Shown here: piece after piece, positions 18,344-28,314 of the stretch
How the letters are laid out: the number at the start of each line of letters is the position of its first letter
Numbering within the stretch: position 1 is the first letter of the stretch
Assembly: GCF_003065605.1 (NCBI RefSeq)
Contig: NZ_CP026952.1
Coordinates: 1,116,001-1,180,000, forward strand
From: Aeromicrobium chenweiae
Lineage (GTDB): Bacteria > Actinomycetota > Actinomycetes > Propionibacteriales > Nocardioidaceae
Length of the DNA: 64,000 nt
Direction: 5' to 3'
Position numbers and translations under genes: made by a program
The notes under the pieces: model-generated
Told to the model about the DNA's origin: nothing
Database searches by the model: none
The model's input: only the letters and a program-made list of their open reading frames with translations

Positions 18344-19438
18344 TCATGCCTCCTGGAGTGCGTCGGTGTCCTCGGTGTCGGCGTCGTCGCTCCCGCGGCC
18401 GAAGCCGAGGAGCAGCGCGCTGACGATGAACGACACGGCTGCTGCGATGGTCACGCCGAGCAGCATGCCGGCGTAGTTGCCGAATCCCTTGGGCGTCTGC
18501 GCCAGGTAGGCGAAGATGCTGCCGGGCGACGGCGACGCCACGAGCCCGGCGTTGGTGATCTGCATGGTCGCGATGCCGGCCGCGCCGCCGAGGATCGCGG
18601 CGAGGATCAGCTTGGGCTTCATCAGGACGTACGGGAAGTAGATCTCGTGGATGCCGCCGAAGAACTGGATGATGATCGCGGCCGGCGCGGACGCCCGCAG
18701 CGAGCGGGGGCCGAAGAACCAGTAGGCGAGCAGGATGCCCAGGCCCGGACCGGGGTTGGACTCGAGCATGAACAGGACCGACTTGCCCTTTTCGGCGGCC
18801 TCTGCCGCGCCGATCGGGGTCAGCACGCCGTGGTTGATCGCGTTGTTGAGGAACAGGATCTTGGCCGGCTCGATGATGATCGAGGCGAGCGGCAGGATGT
18901 TGTTGTCGACCAGGGTGTCGACCCCGTCACCGAGCCACTCGGTGAGCTTCTCGACGATCGGCCCGGCCCCCTTCAAGCCCACGATGGCCAGCGCGCCGCC
19001 GACGATGCCGGACGAGAAGTTGTCGATGAGCATCTCGAAGCCGGGCTTGACCTTGCCCTCGATGGACTCGTCGAACTTCTTGATGATCCAGCCGCCCAGC
19101 GGGCCCATGATCATGGCGCCCAGGAACATCGGCACCTCGGTGCCGACGATGACGCCCATGGTCGCGATCGCGCCGACCACGCCGCCGCGGTGCCCGTGCA
19201 CCAGCTTGCCGCCGGTGAAGCCGATCAGCAGGGGCAGCAGGTAGGTGATCATCGGACCGACGAGCTCGGCGATGTCCTTGTTGGGGATCCAGCCGTCGGG
19301 GATGAACAGTGCGGTGACGAGCCCCCAGGCGATGAAGGCGCCGATGTTCGGCATGACCATGCCGGACAGCTTGGCGCCGAAGCGGTGGATCCGGGCACGG
19401 GCTCCGTCACCCGTGGGTCGTGGCGTGTATTGGGTCAT
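18344..19438 (-). CDS. PTS EIIC component, mannitol type
   Basis: 364-residue polytopic membrane protein from the ATG at 19438, which has AGGAG 7 nt upstream. RIHRFGAKLSGMVMPNIGAF and the GGIHEIYFPYVLMKP segment (GxHE substrate-binding loop) are characteristic of mannitol EIIC (MtlA). It imports and phosphorylates the polyol together with EIIB and EIIA. It is first of the operon EIIC-EIIB-EIIA-dehydrogenase. Mannitol is the best guess for substrate; another hexitol or pentitol would also fit the dehydrogenase partner. Confidence 0.92.
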   Translation of the reverse strand: MTQYTPRPTGDGARARIHRFGAKLSGMVMPNIGAFIAWGLVTALFIPDGWIPNKDIAELVGPMITYLLPLLIGFTGGKLVHGHRGGVVGAIATMGVIVGTEVPMFLGAMIMGPLGGWIIKKFDESIEGKVKPGFEMLIDNFSSGIVGGALAIVGLKGAGPIVEKLTEWLGDGVDTLVDNNILPLASIIIEPAKILFLNNAINHGVLTPIGAAEAAEKGKSVLFMLESNPGPGLGILLAYWFFGPRSLRASAPAAIIIQFFGGIHEIYFPYVLMKPKLILAAILGGAAGIATMQITNAGLVASPSPGSIFAYLAQTPKGFGNYAGMLLGVTIAAAVSFIVSALLLGFGRGSDDADTEDTDALQEA

Positions 19439-19483
19439 GAGGGCTCCTGGACTCGACCGGGGCCGCTGCGGGGGGTGCGACCC

Positions 19484-19499
19484 TGTGACGTGCGTCACT
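19484..19499. promoter_or_regulatory. CRP/GlxR-type site between EIIC gene and cydA
   Basis: TGTGACGTGCGTCACT fits TGTGA-N6-TCACA at 9 of 10 informative positions. It lies 46 bp ahead of the EIIC ATG and about 120 bp ahead of cydA, so it could serve either gene; Crp control of cydAB is known in mycobacteria. Confidence 0.62.
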
Positions 19500-19507
19500 G
19501 AGGACCA

Positions 19508-19536
19508 TGAAATGCCCGAGTCTGTGGATTTGTCAA
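19508..19536 (-). promoter_or_regulatory. Promoter of the mannitol-type PTS operon
   Basis: On the minus strand a perfect TTGACA -35 (19531-19536) is followed after 17 bp by ATTTCA (19508-19513) as a weak -10. The CRP-type site lies just downstream of the inferred start, a position that would suit repression or read-out of cydA instead. Confidence 0.5.
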
Positions 19537-19619
19537 GGATCTGTGCGGTTTTGTGTGGCATCGGCACGGGGGCGGTTCGCCGCGCTGCGCTGCCGGTGCG
19601 CCGGACGTACCGTGGAGCG

Positions 19620-21038
19620 ATGTACGTGAGCGCGGTGCTCGACGTCCTGTCCTCGGCCGACGGGCCTCCTGGCCTGCTCCCGGCCAGGCAGCAGATGGCG
19701 ATGTCGCTCGGCTGGCACATCATCCTCGCGTGCTTCGGGGTCGCGTTCCCCACGATGATCTACGTCGTCCACCGCCGCGGCATCGTCAAGGACGATCCCG
19801 TCGCCCTGGGCCTGGCCAAGAAGTGGGCGAAGGTCTCGGCGGTGCTGTTCGCGATCGGCGCGGTGTCCGGCACGGTCCTCAGCTTCGAGATGGGACTGCT
19901 CTGGCCCGGGCTGATGGGACGGTTCGGTGACGTGCTGGGGCTGCCGTTCGCGTTCGAGGGGCTCTCGTTCTTCATCGAGGCGATCTTCCTCGGGATCTAT
20001 CTGTACGGCTGGGGCCGGATGCCGCCGCGACGCCATCTCATGATGCTGATCCCGATGGCGACGGCAGGGGTCGTCGGCACGTTCTGCGTGGTGTCGGTCA
20101 ACGCCTGGATGAATCAACCGACCGGTTTCACGCTCGTCCCGTCGACGGACGGCTCGCCCGCCCGGGTCACCGACGTCAACCCCTGGCGCGCGATGTTCAA
20201 CGACGCGGTGTGGCTGCAGTTCGCGCACATGTGGGTCGGGGCCTTCATGCTGGTCGGCTTCGTCGTCGCGGGCGTCTACGCCGCGGGGATGCTGAAGGGC
20301 CGACGCGACGCGCACCACCGCCTGGGGTTCAGCGTCCCGTTCGTCTTCGCGACGATCGCCGCGTTGCTCCAGCCGGTCATCGGCCACGTCCTGGGCCTGC
20401 AGGTCGGGAAGGCGCAGCCGTCGAAGCTCGCGGCGTTCGAGCTCGCGACGACGACCGAGAGTCCCTCGCCCCTGCGCATCGGGGGGCTGCTCGTCGACGG
20501 GGAGGTCCGCTGGGCGCTGGACATCCCTCGGCTCGGCTCCCTGATCGCCCGCAACTCGTTCACCAAGGGCGTGCAGGGACTGGACACGATCCCGCCCGCG
20601 GACCGTCCACCGGTCAACATCACCCACGTGGCGTTCCAGTCGATGGTGGGGATCGGCACGCTGCTGGCCCTGGCCGTCGTGGTGTTCTGGCTCGCGCGGT
20701 GGCGCGGTCACGACCTCCTGGGCCGTCGCTGGTTCCTGCGCTTCGCGGTCGTCGCCGGTCCGCTCGCCGTGATCGCCCTGGAGTGCGGGTGGATCGCGAC
20801 CGAGGTGGGACGCCAGCCGTGGACCGTGTGGGAGGTGCTGCGGACCGAGGACGCCGCCAGCACGAGCAGCGGGCTGTGGTGGAGCTATGCCGTGGCCTTC
20901 GTGGTCTACGTCGGCATGACGATCGGAGCGTTCATCGTGCTGCGCTCGATGGCGCGTCGTTGGCGTGCCGGGGACGAGGACCTCCCGGCGCCGTACGGCC
21001 CGGCGCGGTCCCCGGCGGGGGAGACGACGTCGCGATGA
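19620..21038 (+). CDS. cydA: Cytochrome bd ubiquinol oxidase subunit I
   Basis: 472-residue membrane protein. ARQQMAMSLGWHIILACFGVAFP contains the haem-binding His33; a second His lies in QFAHMWVGAFMLVGF, and GRQPWTVWEVLRT follows as in CydA. With CydB it forms the high-affinity cytochrome bd oxidase that reduces oxygen using quinol. TACCGT ends 6 nt before the ATG, so the transcript may be leaderless. The stop overlaps the cydB start (ATGA). The cydDC assembly genes and a CydX-like peptide are not adjacent. Confidence 0.94.
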   Translation: MYVSAVLDVLSSADGPPGLLPARQQMAMSLGWHIILACFGVAFPTMIYVVHRRGIVKDDPVALGLAKKWAKVSAVLFAIGAVSGTVLSFEMGLLWPGLMGRFGDVLGLPFAFEGLSFFIEAIFLGIYLYGWGRMPPRRHLMMLIPMATAGVVGTFCVVSVNAWMNQPTGFTLVPSTDGSPARVTDVNPWRAMFNDAVWLQFAHMWVGAFMLVGFVVAGVYAAGMLKGRRDAHHRLGFSVPFVFATIAALLQPVIGHVLGLQVGKAQPSKLAAFELATTTESPSPLRIGGLLVDGEVRWALDIPRLGSLIARNSFTKGVQGLDTIPPADRPPVNITHVAFQSMVGIGTLLALAVVVFWLARWRGHDLLGRRWFLRFAVVAGPLAVIALECGWIATEVGRQPWTVWEVLRTEDAASTSSGLWWSYAVAFVVYVGMTIGAFIVLRSMARRWRAGDEDLPAPYGPARSPAGETTSR

Positions 21039-22078
21039 GCCTGGCCGTGGTGGTCGCGATCGCGCTGTTCGTCGGCGTGCTGGCGTACGCCCTGTTCGGT
21101 GGCGCGGACTTCGGGTCGGGGTTCTTCGACCTGACCGCCGGCAGTGCCGAGGAGGGCGCCGAGCTCCGGCTGCTGATCGACCACAGCATCGGGCCGGTGT
21201 GGGAGGCGAACCACGTCTGGCTGATCTACGTCCTGGTGATGTGGTGGACCGCGTTCCCCGGCACGTTCGCGGCCGCGACCACGACCCTGATCCTGCCGCT
21301 CGCCCTGGCACTGCTGGGGATCGTCCTGCGCGGGGCCAGCTTCGCGTTCCGCAAGTACGCCGGATCGCTCGCGCAGGCGCGGATCTTCGGTGCGGTGTTC
21401 GCGGGATCCTCGCTGATCACCCCGTTCTTCCTCGGAGCCGTCGCCGGTGCGGTGGCCTCCGGCCGGGTGCCGGCGGAGGGCAACGGTCCGGTGCTGGAGT
21501 CCTGGCTGCACCCCACGTCGCTCTTCGGTGGCGCGATCGCGGTCGGGGCCTGCGCCTTCCTGGCCGGGACGTTCCTGACCGCCGACGCGCAGCGGTCGGG
21601 CCACGATGCGCTGGCCGAGAAGCTGCGGGTGCGGACCCTGGGCGTGGGCGTGGTGACCGGGGTGGTCGTGTTCGCGGCGCTGCTGCCGATCCGGGACGAC
21701 GCACGGACGCTCAGCGACCGTCTGCTCGGCGTGGCGACGCCGCTCATCGTGCTGTCCGGGATCGCGGGCACCGCCGCACTGGTGCTGCTGTGGCGCAGGC
21801 GCTACTCCAGGGCCCGGATCGGCGCGGTCGCCAGCGTGGCCGCCGTCATCCTCGGCTGGGGCGTCGCGCAGTACCCGTGGATCCTGGTCGACCAGGTGTC
21901 GATCGAGGACGCGGCCGGGGCGCGGGCCACCCTGATCGGTCTGCTCGTCGTGGTCGCCCTCGCGGCCGTCATCGTCCTGCCGGCCCTGGTGTACCTGTTC
22001 TGGCTCACCCAGACCGAGGCGTGGAGCACGTCCGACGACGGCGCGCCCGCGTCCTCGGGGCGCGCCGTCGACGGGTGA
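21035..22078 (+). CDS. cydB: Cytochrome bd ubiquinol oxidase subunit II
   Basis: 347-residue polytopic membrane subunit of cytochrome bd. GVLAYALFGGADFGSGFFDL and GPVWEANHVWLIYVLVMWWTAFP are the CydB signature segments. It is co-translated with cydA through an ATGA overlap. It meets the valS gene tail to tail with a single base between the two stop codons, leaving no room for a conventional terminator. Confidence 0.94.
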   Translation: MSLAVVVAIALFVGVLAYALFGGADFGSGFFDLTAGSAEEGAELRLLIDHSIGPVWEANHVWLIYVLVMWWTAFPGTFAAATTTLILPLALALLGIVLRGASFAFRKYAGSLAQARIFGAVFAGSSLITPFFLGAVAGAVASGRVPAEGNGPVLESWLHPTSLFGGAIAVGACAFLAGTFLTADAQRSGHDALAEKLRVRTLGVGVVTGVVVFAALLPIRDDARTLSDRLLGVATPLIVLSGIAGTAALVLLWRRRYSRARIGAVASVAAVILGWGVAQYPWILVDQVSIEDAAGARATLIGLLVVVALAAVIVLPALVYLFWLTQTEAWSTSDDGAPASSGRAVDG

Positions 22079-22079
22079 G

Positions 22080-24677
22080 CTAGCCGGCGAGCGTGGCGTC
22101 GACCGCGTAGCCGGCGACCGACTCGTCCGGGGTCAGCGTGGGCTCGGAGCTCACGCGACCGGCGGCCGTGACGTCCGCGATGGCCAGGCGGAGCAGCTCG
22201 AGGTCCGCTGCCGGCGCCCGCACCGTGAGCGCAGCGATCTCGGTCTTCTGGCTGACCTTCGCGACCGACTTCGCGCCACGGACGTCCGCGAGGACGGCGG
22301 CAGCGGCGGTCAGGACGGCGGGGTCCTGCTCGGCGGTGGTCAGGTCGGTCGTGGTGTCCGGCCAGGGCGCACGGTGGATCGACCCCTCCTGCCACCACGA
22401 CCAGACCTCCTCGGTCACGTAGGGCAGGAACGGCGCGAGGAGCCGCAGCTGCACCGACAGGGCGAGGACGAACGCGCTCTTGGCGGACGCGCCACCGGCG
22501 TCGTCCCGGCGCGAGCGCTCCTTGACCAGCTCGAGGTAGTCGTCGCAGAAGTCCCAGAAGAACTTCTCGGTGACCTCGAGGGCGGTCGCGTAGTCGTACG
22601 CCTCGAAGGCGGTGGTCGCCTCGTCGACGACGGCACGAAGCCGGCTCAGCATGGCCAGGTCGATCGGCTCGGTGACCTGTGCCGGGTCGAGGTACGAGGC
22701 GTCGGCGCCGAGACCGTACTGCTCCTCGGGGGCCAGCACGAACTTGCTCGCGTTGAGCACCTTCATGGCCAGACGGCGACCGACCTTCATCTGGGCCTCG
22801 TCGAACGGCGAGTCGGCCCCGGGGCGAGCGCCCGCAGCGCGCCAGCGGACGGCGTCCGCGCCGTACTTGTCGAGGATCTCGTCGGGAACGACGACATTGC
22901 CCTTGGACTTGCTCATCTTCTTGCGGTCGGGGTCGACCACGAAGCCCGACAGCGCGGTGTGCGTCCAGGGCACGCAGCCGTGCTCCAGGTGCGAGCGGAC
23001 GACCGTCGAGAACAGCCAGGTCCGGATGATGTCGTGGCCCTGGGGGCGCAGGTCCATCGGGAACGTCTTGGCGAACAGCTCGGCGTCCCGTTCCCAGCCG
23101 CACACGATCTGGGGGGTGAGCGACGAGGTGGCCCACGTGTCGAGGACGTCGGGATCGGCCATGAAGCCGCCGGGCTCACCGCGCTGCGAGTCCTCGTAGC
23201 CCGGGGGAGCCTGCGACGCGGGGTCGACCGGCAGGCTGGCCTCGTCGGCGAGGATCGGGTCGTCGTAGACCGGCTCGCCGGCCTCGTCGAGGCGGTACCA
23301 GACCGGGAACGGGATGCCGAAGAAGCGCTGGCGCGAGACGAGCCAGTCGCCGTTGAGCCCCTCGATCCAGTTGGTCAGGCGCGACTGCATGTAGGCCGGG
23401 ACCCAGTCGATCTCGTCGCCGCGCCCGATCAGCTCGGAGCGGAGCTCGGCCGAGCGGCCGCCGTTGGCGATGTACCACTGGCGGGTGGAGACGATCTCGA
23501 GCGGCTTGTCGCCGCGCTCGTAGAAGTTCGCCATGCGCTGCGTGGGCTTCGGGTCGCCGTCGAGGTCGCCGGACTCACGGAGGGCCGCGACGGTGAGCTC
23601 ACGGGCGGTGAACGTGGTCTTGCCGGCCAGCTCGGCGTACAGCTTCACGCCGGCGGGAGTGGCGATCCACTCCGGGACGTCAGGCAGGATGCGCCCGTCG
23701 CGGCCGATGATCGTGCGGTTGGGCAGCTGCAGCTCGCGCCACCAGATGACGTCGGTGAGGTCACCGAACGTGCAGCACATGACGATGCCCGAGCCCTTGT
23801 CGGGCTCGGCGGAGGCATGGGCGACGACCGGGACCTCGACGCCGAACAGGGGAGAGGTCACGGTCGACCCGAACAGCGGCTGGTAGCGCTCGTCGTCGGG
23901 GTGCGCGATCAGGGCGACGCACGCGCCGATCAGCTCGGGGCGGGTCGTCTCGATGTGGACGGGGCCGTCGGCGCCGTGGAACGCGACCCGGTGATAGGCA
24001 CCCGGGTACTCGCGGGCCTCGAGCTCGGCCTGCGCGACCGCGGTCTGGTAGGTCACGTCCCACAGCGTGGGCGCGTCCTGCTGGTACGCCTCGCCGCGGG
24101 CCACGTTGCGCAGGAACGCGCGCTGCGACACCGTCTGCGACTCGTCGCCGATCGTCGTGTACTTCTGGTCCCAGTCGACGCTGAGGCCGAGCGTCCGCCA
24201 CAGCTGCTCGAAGACCTTCTCGTCCTCCTCGACCAGCTGGTTGCACAGCTCGATGAAGTTGCGGCGGCTGATCGGGATCTGCCGCTTGGCGTCGGGCTTC
24301 TCCGGAGGGGTGAAGTCCGCCTCGTAGGGCAGGGTCGGGTCGCAGCGGACGCCGAAGAAGTTCTGCACGCGACGCTCGGTGGGCAGGCCGTTGTCGTCCC
24401 AGCCCATCGGGTAGAACACCTCCTTGCCGCGCATGCGCTGATAGCGCGCGACGAGGTCGGTGTGCGTGTAGGAGAACACGTGACCGACGTGCAGCGACCC
24501 GGACACCGTGGGGGGAGGGGTGTCGATCGAGAAGATCTGCTCCCGGGTCTTCGAGCGGTCGAAGGCGTAGGTGCCCTGCTCGGCCCACCGCGCCGACCAG
24601 GTCGCCTCGAGTCCTTCGAGGACGGGCTTCTCCGGGACGCCGGTCCCAGAGCCAGATTTGCCGAGTTCGCTAGTCAC
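22080..24677 (-). CDS. valS: Valine-tRNA ligase
   Basis: 865 residues from the GTG at 24677; a TTG nine bases upstream is the alternative. It charges tRNA-Val. The class I signatures are clear: HIGH-type [17 protein letters not shown] near the N-terminus and KKMSKSKGN. An editing domain lies between them, and an anticodon-binding domain ([20 protein letters not shown]) follows. AGTCTA at 24686-24691 reads TAGACT on the minus strand, 8 nt ahead of the GTG, and no ribosome-binding site is seen, pointing to a leaderless mRNA. There is no space for a T-box leader. Confidence 0.95.
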   Translation of the reverse strand: MTSELGKSGSGTGVPEKPVLEGLEATWSARWAEQGTYAFDRSKTREQIFSIDTPPPTVSGSLHVGHVFSYTHTDLVARYQRMRGKEVFYPMGWDDNGLPTERRVQNFFGVRCDPTLPYEADFTPPEKPDAKRQIPISRRNFIELCNQLVEEDEKVFEQLWRTLGLSVDWDQKYTTIGDESQTVSQRAFLRNVARGEAYQQDAPTLWDVTYQTAVAQAELEAREYPGAYHRVAFHGADGPVHIETTRPELIGACVALIAHPDDERYQPLFGSTVTSPLFGVEVPVVAHASAEPDKGSGIVMCCTFGDLTDVIWWRELQLPNRTIIGRDGRILPDVPEWIATPAGVKLYAELAGKTTFTARELTVAALRESGDLDGDPKPTQRMANFYERGDKPLEIVSTRQWYIANGGRSAELRSELIGRGDEIDWVPAYMQSRLTNWIEGLNGDWLVSRQRFFGIPFPVWYRLDEAGEPVYDDPILADEASLPVDPASQAPPGYEDSQRGEPGGFMADPDVLDTWATSSLTPQIVCGWERDAELFAKTFPMDLRPQGHDIIRTWLFSTVVRSHLEHGCVPWTHTALSGFVVDPDRKKMSKSKGNVVVPDEILDKYGADAVRWRAAGARPGADSPFDEAQMKVGRRLAMKVLNASKFVLAPEEQYGLGADASYLDPAQVTEPIDLAMLSRLRAVVDEATTAFEAYDYATALEVTEKFFWDFCDDYLELVKERSRRDDAGGASAKSAFVLALSVQLRLLAPFLPYVTEEVWSWWQEGSIHRAPWPDTTTDLTTAEQDPAVLTAAAAVLADVRGAKSVAKVSQKTEIAALTVRAPAADLELLRLAIADVTAAGRVSSEPTLTPDESVAGYAVDATLAG

Positions 24678-24709
24678 GACAGACAAGTCTAGGTGTCAGC
24701 GGCTCCCGG

Positions 24710-26848
24710 TCACGACGGGCGGTCGCCCCCTCCCGCCGCGCCGACGGGCTCGGCCGTCCTGGTGGCGTCCGACGCGCCGACCGGGCCGTCGGTCCGGGCC
24801 AGTGCGCTCGGCCACCAGATGTGTCGTCCGATGTCGAGGTTGAGCGCCGTCACCAGCACCGAGCGGACGACGATCGTGTCGAGCAGCACGCCGACAGCCA
24901 CGACGAAGCCCAGCTCGGCGAGGAAGACGATCGGCAGCGTGGCCAGTGCCGTGAACGTGCCGGCGAGGACGAATCCGGCCGAGGTGATCACGCCGCCCGT
25001 CGCCGCGAGCCCGAGCAGGGCTCCCTTGCGGGTGCCGTGCTTGAGCGACTCCTCCCGCACGCGGGTCATCAGGAAGATGTTGTAGTCGATGCCCAGCGCC
25101 ACGAGGAACACGAAGGCGAACAGCGGGAAGGACGAGTCGGCCCCCTCGAAGCCGAACACGTGGCGGAAGGTCAGGGCGCTGATGCCGACCGCGGCGCCGA
25201 ACGACAGCACCACCGTGACGAGCAGGATCAGCGGTGCCGCGACGGACCGCAGCAGCAGGGCCAGGATCAGCAGGACGACCGCCAGGATGATCGGGATGAT
25301 CAGCCGGTTGTCCGCGCTGGAGGCGGACTGCACGTCCTTGTTGACCGCGGTGTTGCCGCCGACCAGCGCGTCGGCGCCGGGCACGTCGTGCACCGCGTCG
25401 CGGACCCGGTCGACCGTGTCGAAGGCCGCGCGGGAGTCTGGGGCGGACGTGAGCGTGCCCTCGAGGTACGCGACCGGGCTGCCCTCAGGACTCTTCACCT
25501 CGACCGAGGCCGGGTCGATGCCGTCGACACCGGCGAAGGCGTCCTTGACCGCGTCCGCGCTGGTGCCGTCGGCGATGACGGCCACGGGGGAGCCGGCCCC
25601 GCCCGGGAAGTGCTTCGCGAGCTCCTGCTCGGCGAGCACCGACGGCTGCTCCTTGGTGAAGCTCTGCTCGTTGGTCAGGCCGTCGGCGTCGAGCTGGAGG
25701 ACGCCGAACGAGAGCGCGACGAGGATCAGGGTGGTCGTGACCCACACGGCGCGCGGCGCCTTCGCGATCCGCTGGCCGACCCGGGCCCAGAGGCCGGTCT
25801 CGCTCTTGACCGGGTCGCCGAAGCGGGGGACGAAGGGCCAGAAGATCCACCGTCCGACGATGACCAGCAGCGCCGGCAGCAGGACCATCATGACCAGCAG
25901 GGCGCAGGCGATGCCGACCGCGCCGACCGGACCGAGGCTGCTGGTGGAGTTCATCTGGGCGAACATCAGGCACAGCAGCCCGATGATGACGGTCGCGCCG
26001 CTGGCCAGGACGGCCGGCGCGGCGCGGTGCAGCGCGTGCGCCATGGCCTCGTGGCGGTCCTCGAAGTGGTGCAGCTCCTCGCGATATCGGGCCACGAGCA
26101 GGAGGGCGTAGTCGACGCCTGCGCCGAGCACCAGCACGCTGAGGATGCCGGCGCTCTGGCCGTTGACGGTCAGGTCGGCGTGCTTGGCCAGCAGGTAGAC
26201 GAGGCCCTGGGCGATGAAGACCGCGCCGACACCGCAGAGCAGGAACAGGATCGCCAGCTGCAGGCTGCGATAGGTGATGAGCAGGATGATGAACACGATC
26301 CCGACGGCCGCGAGCAGCAGGATGCCGTCGATGCCGGAGAAGGCCTCGGCCTGGTCGGCGCCGAGCGCTGCGGGGCCGGCGAGACGGACGTCCAGCCCGT
26401 CCGCGTCCCGGTCGGCGATCGCGGTGATGTCGTCGACGCGGTCGGGCAGGTCCTCCCAGCCGTCGTCGCTCATGCGGATCGTCGCCAGGACCTCCAGCGC
26501 CTTGCCGTCCTCGGACGGGATGGGTCCGACCACGTTCGTGACCGTCTCGACGCCCTTGATCTGGGCGATGTCCGCCGTGGCCTTGGCGGCGTCCGCCGGG
26601 GTGATGCCCGAGTCGCGCACGTAGAGCACGACCGCCGGGATGTCGTCGGGGTTGGAGAAGGCCTGCGATCTCTGGATCACCTTGGTGGACTCGGCGTCCC
26701 CGGGCAGCCAGGAGGCGATGTCGTTGTCCTGGACGCTCGTGAGCTTGGCGCCGAGGGACCCCATCGCCATGATCGTGACGAGTCCCAGGACCGCCACGAC
26801 CCACTTGACCCAGTGGTGCGTGACCCATCCGGCGATGCTGCGGTGCAT
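24710..26848 (-). CDS. MMPL family RND-type transporter
   Basis: 712 residues from an ATG with AAGGAGG upstream. Two repeats, each with a leading membrane helix, an extracytoplasmic loop and a bundle of membrane helices, are visible: first bundle around ILLLAAVGIVFIILLI to LVMMVLLPALLVIVG, second around LIIPIILAVVLLILALLL to GVLLDTIVVRSVLV. LGAGVDYALLLVARYREEL and ALGIDYNIFLMTRVREE hold the proton-relay Asp-Tyr pairs of MMPL/RND proteins. In this superfamily members export lipids, siderophores or drugs. No cognate lipid-synthesis genes lie nearby, so the cargo is unknown. Confidence 0.92.
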   Translation of the reverse strand: MHRSIAGWVTHHWVKWVVAVLGLVTIMAMGSLGAKLTSVQDNDIASWLPGDAESTKVIQRSQAFSNPDDIPAVVLYVRDSGITPADAAKATADIAQIKGVETVTNVVGPIPSEDGKALEVLATIRMSDDGWEDLPDRVDDITAIADRDADGLDVRLAGPAALGADQAEAFSGIDGILLLAAVGIVFIILLITYRSLQLAILFLLCGVGAVFIAQGLVYLLAKHADLTVNGQSAGILSVLVLGAGVDYALLLVARYREELHHFEDRHEAMAHALHRAAPAVLASGATVIIGLLCLMFAQMNSTSSLGPVGAVGIACALLVMMVLLPALLVIVGRWIFWPFVPRFGDPVKSETGLWARVGQRIAKAPRAVWVTTTLILVALSFGVLQLDADGLTNEQSFTKEQPSVLAEQELAKHFPGGAGSPVAVIADGTSADAVKDAFAGVDGIDPASVEVKSPEGSPVAYLEGTLTSAPDSRAAFDTVDRVRDAVHDVPGADALVGGNTAVNKDVQSASSADNRLIIPIILAVVLLILALLLRSVAAPLILLVTVVLSFGAAVGISALTFRHVFGFEGADSSFPLFAFVFLVALGIDYNIFLMTRVREESLKHGTRKGALLGLAATGGVITSAGFVLAGTFTALATLPIVFLAELGFVVAVGVLLDTIVVRSVLVTALNLDIGRHIWWPSALARTDGPVGASDATRTAEPVGAAGGGDRPS

Positions 26849-26884
26849 GGTGGCCCTCCTTCGGGCGCCCCGAGTGGTGTGCGA

Positions 26885-26900
26885 CGTGATCTTCCTCACT
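26885..26900. promoter_or_regulatory. CRP/GlxR-type site between the MMPL gene and folC
   Basis: CGTGATCTTCCTCACT has the core GTGA-N6-TCAC with 8 of 10 informative positions. It lies 36 bp ahead of the MMPL ATG and about 77 bp ahead of folC. It is one of the weaker sites. Confidence 0.4.
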
Positions 26901-26940
26901 ATGCCGGAGGGTGCCGACAATTTGAACATCGGTGGTGACC

Positions 26941-26969
26941 CTGACGCGTCCCTGAGGTGCTGCGATACT
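26941..26969 (+). promoter_or_regulatory. Leaderless promoter of folC
   Basis: CTGACG (26941-26946), 17 bp, then GATACT (26964-26969), 7 nt before the ATG at 26977. No Shine-Dalgarno is present, so transcription probably starts at the initiation codon. Confidence 0.6.
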
Positions 26970-26976
26970 GGGCGGG

Positions 26977-28314
26977 ATGACACCTACGTACGCGGAGGTC
27001 GAGCGCGCGCTCCTCGGCCGTTGGCCCGAGACCCGCCTCGAGCCCTCCCTCGATCGCATCGCCGCCCTGTGCCGCCTCCTGGGCGACCCGCAGGCGGCGT
27101 ACCCGGTGATCCACCTGACCGGCACGAACGGCAAGACGTCGACGAGCCGCATGATCGACACGCTGCTGCGCGCGCTCGACCTGCGCACCGGACGCTTCAC
27201 GAGCCCGCACCTGCAGTCGATGACCGAGCGCATCAGCCTCGACGGGGCCCCGCTGTCGGAGGCCCTGTTCGTCGAGGCCTTCGCTGACGTCGCGGCGTAC
27301 GCGCAGATCGTGGACGACTCGTCGGCCCACCCCCTGTCGTACTTCGAGATGATGGTCGCGATGGCGTTCGCAGCGTTCGCCGACGCGCCCGTCGACGTCG
27401 CCGTGATCGAGGTCGGCATGGGCGGCTCGTGGGACGCGACCAACGTCGCGAACGGGCAGGTCGCGGTCGTCACTCCGATCGGCGTCGACCACGCGGCCTA
27501 TCTCGGTGACCGGCCCGAGATCATCGCGGTCGAGAAGGCGGGCATCATCAAGCCCGGCTCGCACGCGATCCTTGCCGAGCAGTCGCCCGAGGTCATGGAC
27601 GTGCTCATGCGCCGGGTGCTCGACGTCGGCTCGGTCGCGCTGCACGAGGGCACCGACTTCGGCGTCGAGAGCCGGGTCACCGCGATCGGTGGCCAGCAGA
27701 TCGGTCTGCGTGGCCTCTCCGGCTCGTACGACGACATCTTCCTGCCGCTGCACGGCGCCCACCAGGCGCACAACGCGGCGTACGCCCTCGCCGCCGTCGA
27801 GGCGTTCACGGGCAGCAAGCAGCTCGACGCGGACCTGGTCCGTGACGCGTTCGCCCAGGTCAGCTCCCCGGGCCGCCTCGAGGTGATGCGTCGCAGCCCC
27901 ACGGTGCTGCTCGACGCGGCGCACAACCCGCACGGCGCCCGCGCCACGATCGAGGCCGTCCAGGACGCGTTCTCGTTCAGCCCCCTCATCGGTGTCGTCG
28001 GCGTCATGGCCGACAAGGACGTCGAGGAGATGCTGCAGGTGTTCGAGCCCGTCATGGCCGAGATCATCTGCACCCAGAACAGCACGCCGCGGTCGATGCC
28101 GGCGGTCGAGCTGGCCGAGATCGCCGCGGACATCTTCGGCGAGGAACGGGTCACGCTGATCTCGCGGCTCGACGACGCGATCGAGCGGGCGATCCAGAAG
28201 GCCGACGCCGCCGAGGGGTACGACGACGCGATCGGCAGCGGCGGCGTGCTGGTCACCGGTTCGGTCGTCACGGTCGGTGAGGCGCGCGTCCTGCTCGGCG
28301 GACACGTCGCATGA
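26977..28314 (+). CDS. folC: Bifunctional folylpolyglutamate synthase / dihydrofolate synthase
   Basis: 445 residues of the Mur-ligase-like family. The P-loop HLTGTNGKTSTSRMI, the RTGRFTSPHLQSMTERI segment, and LLDAAHNPHGA near the C-terminus identify FolC. It adds glutamate to dihydropteroate and to folates in the cytosol. It is followed with an ATGA overlap by a DUF4233 membrane protein, the order also seen in M. tuberculosis (Rv2447c-Rv2446c). Confidence 0.95.
   Translation: MTPTYAEVERALLGRWPETRLEPSLDRIAALCRLLGDPQAAYPVIHLTGTNGKTSTSRMIDTLLRALDLRTGRFTSPHLQSMTERISLDGAPLSEALFVEAFADVAAYAQIVDDSSAHPLSYFEMMVAMAFAAFADAPVDVAVIEVGMGGSWDATNVANGQVAVVTPIGVDHAAYLGDRPEIIAVEKAGIIKPGSHAILAEQSPEVMDVLMRRVLDVGSVALHEGTDFGVESRVTAIGGQQIGLRGLSGSYDDIFLPLHGAHQAHNAAYALAAVEAFTGSKQLDADLVRDAFAQVSSPGRLEVMRRSPTVLLDAAHNPHGARATIEAVQDAFSFSPLIGVVGVMADKDVEEMLQVFEPVMAEIICTQNSTPRSMPAVELAEIAADIFGEERVTLISRLDDAIERAIQKADAAEGYDDAIGSGGVLVTGSVVTVGEARVLLGGHVA

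Noticed and set aside
22374-24692. 772-residue open frame antisense to valS
   Set aside because: valS has full class I synthetase motifs; the antisense frame has only composition-driven sequence.
24678-24709. Possible T-box leader ahead of valS
   Set aside because: Only 32 bases separate valS from the upstream gene's stop, too short for a T-box.
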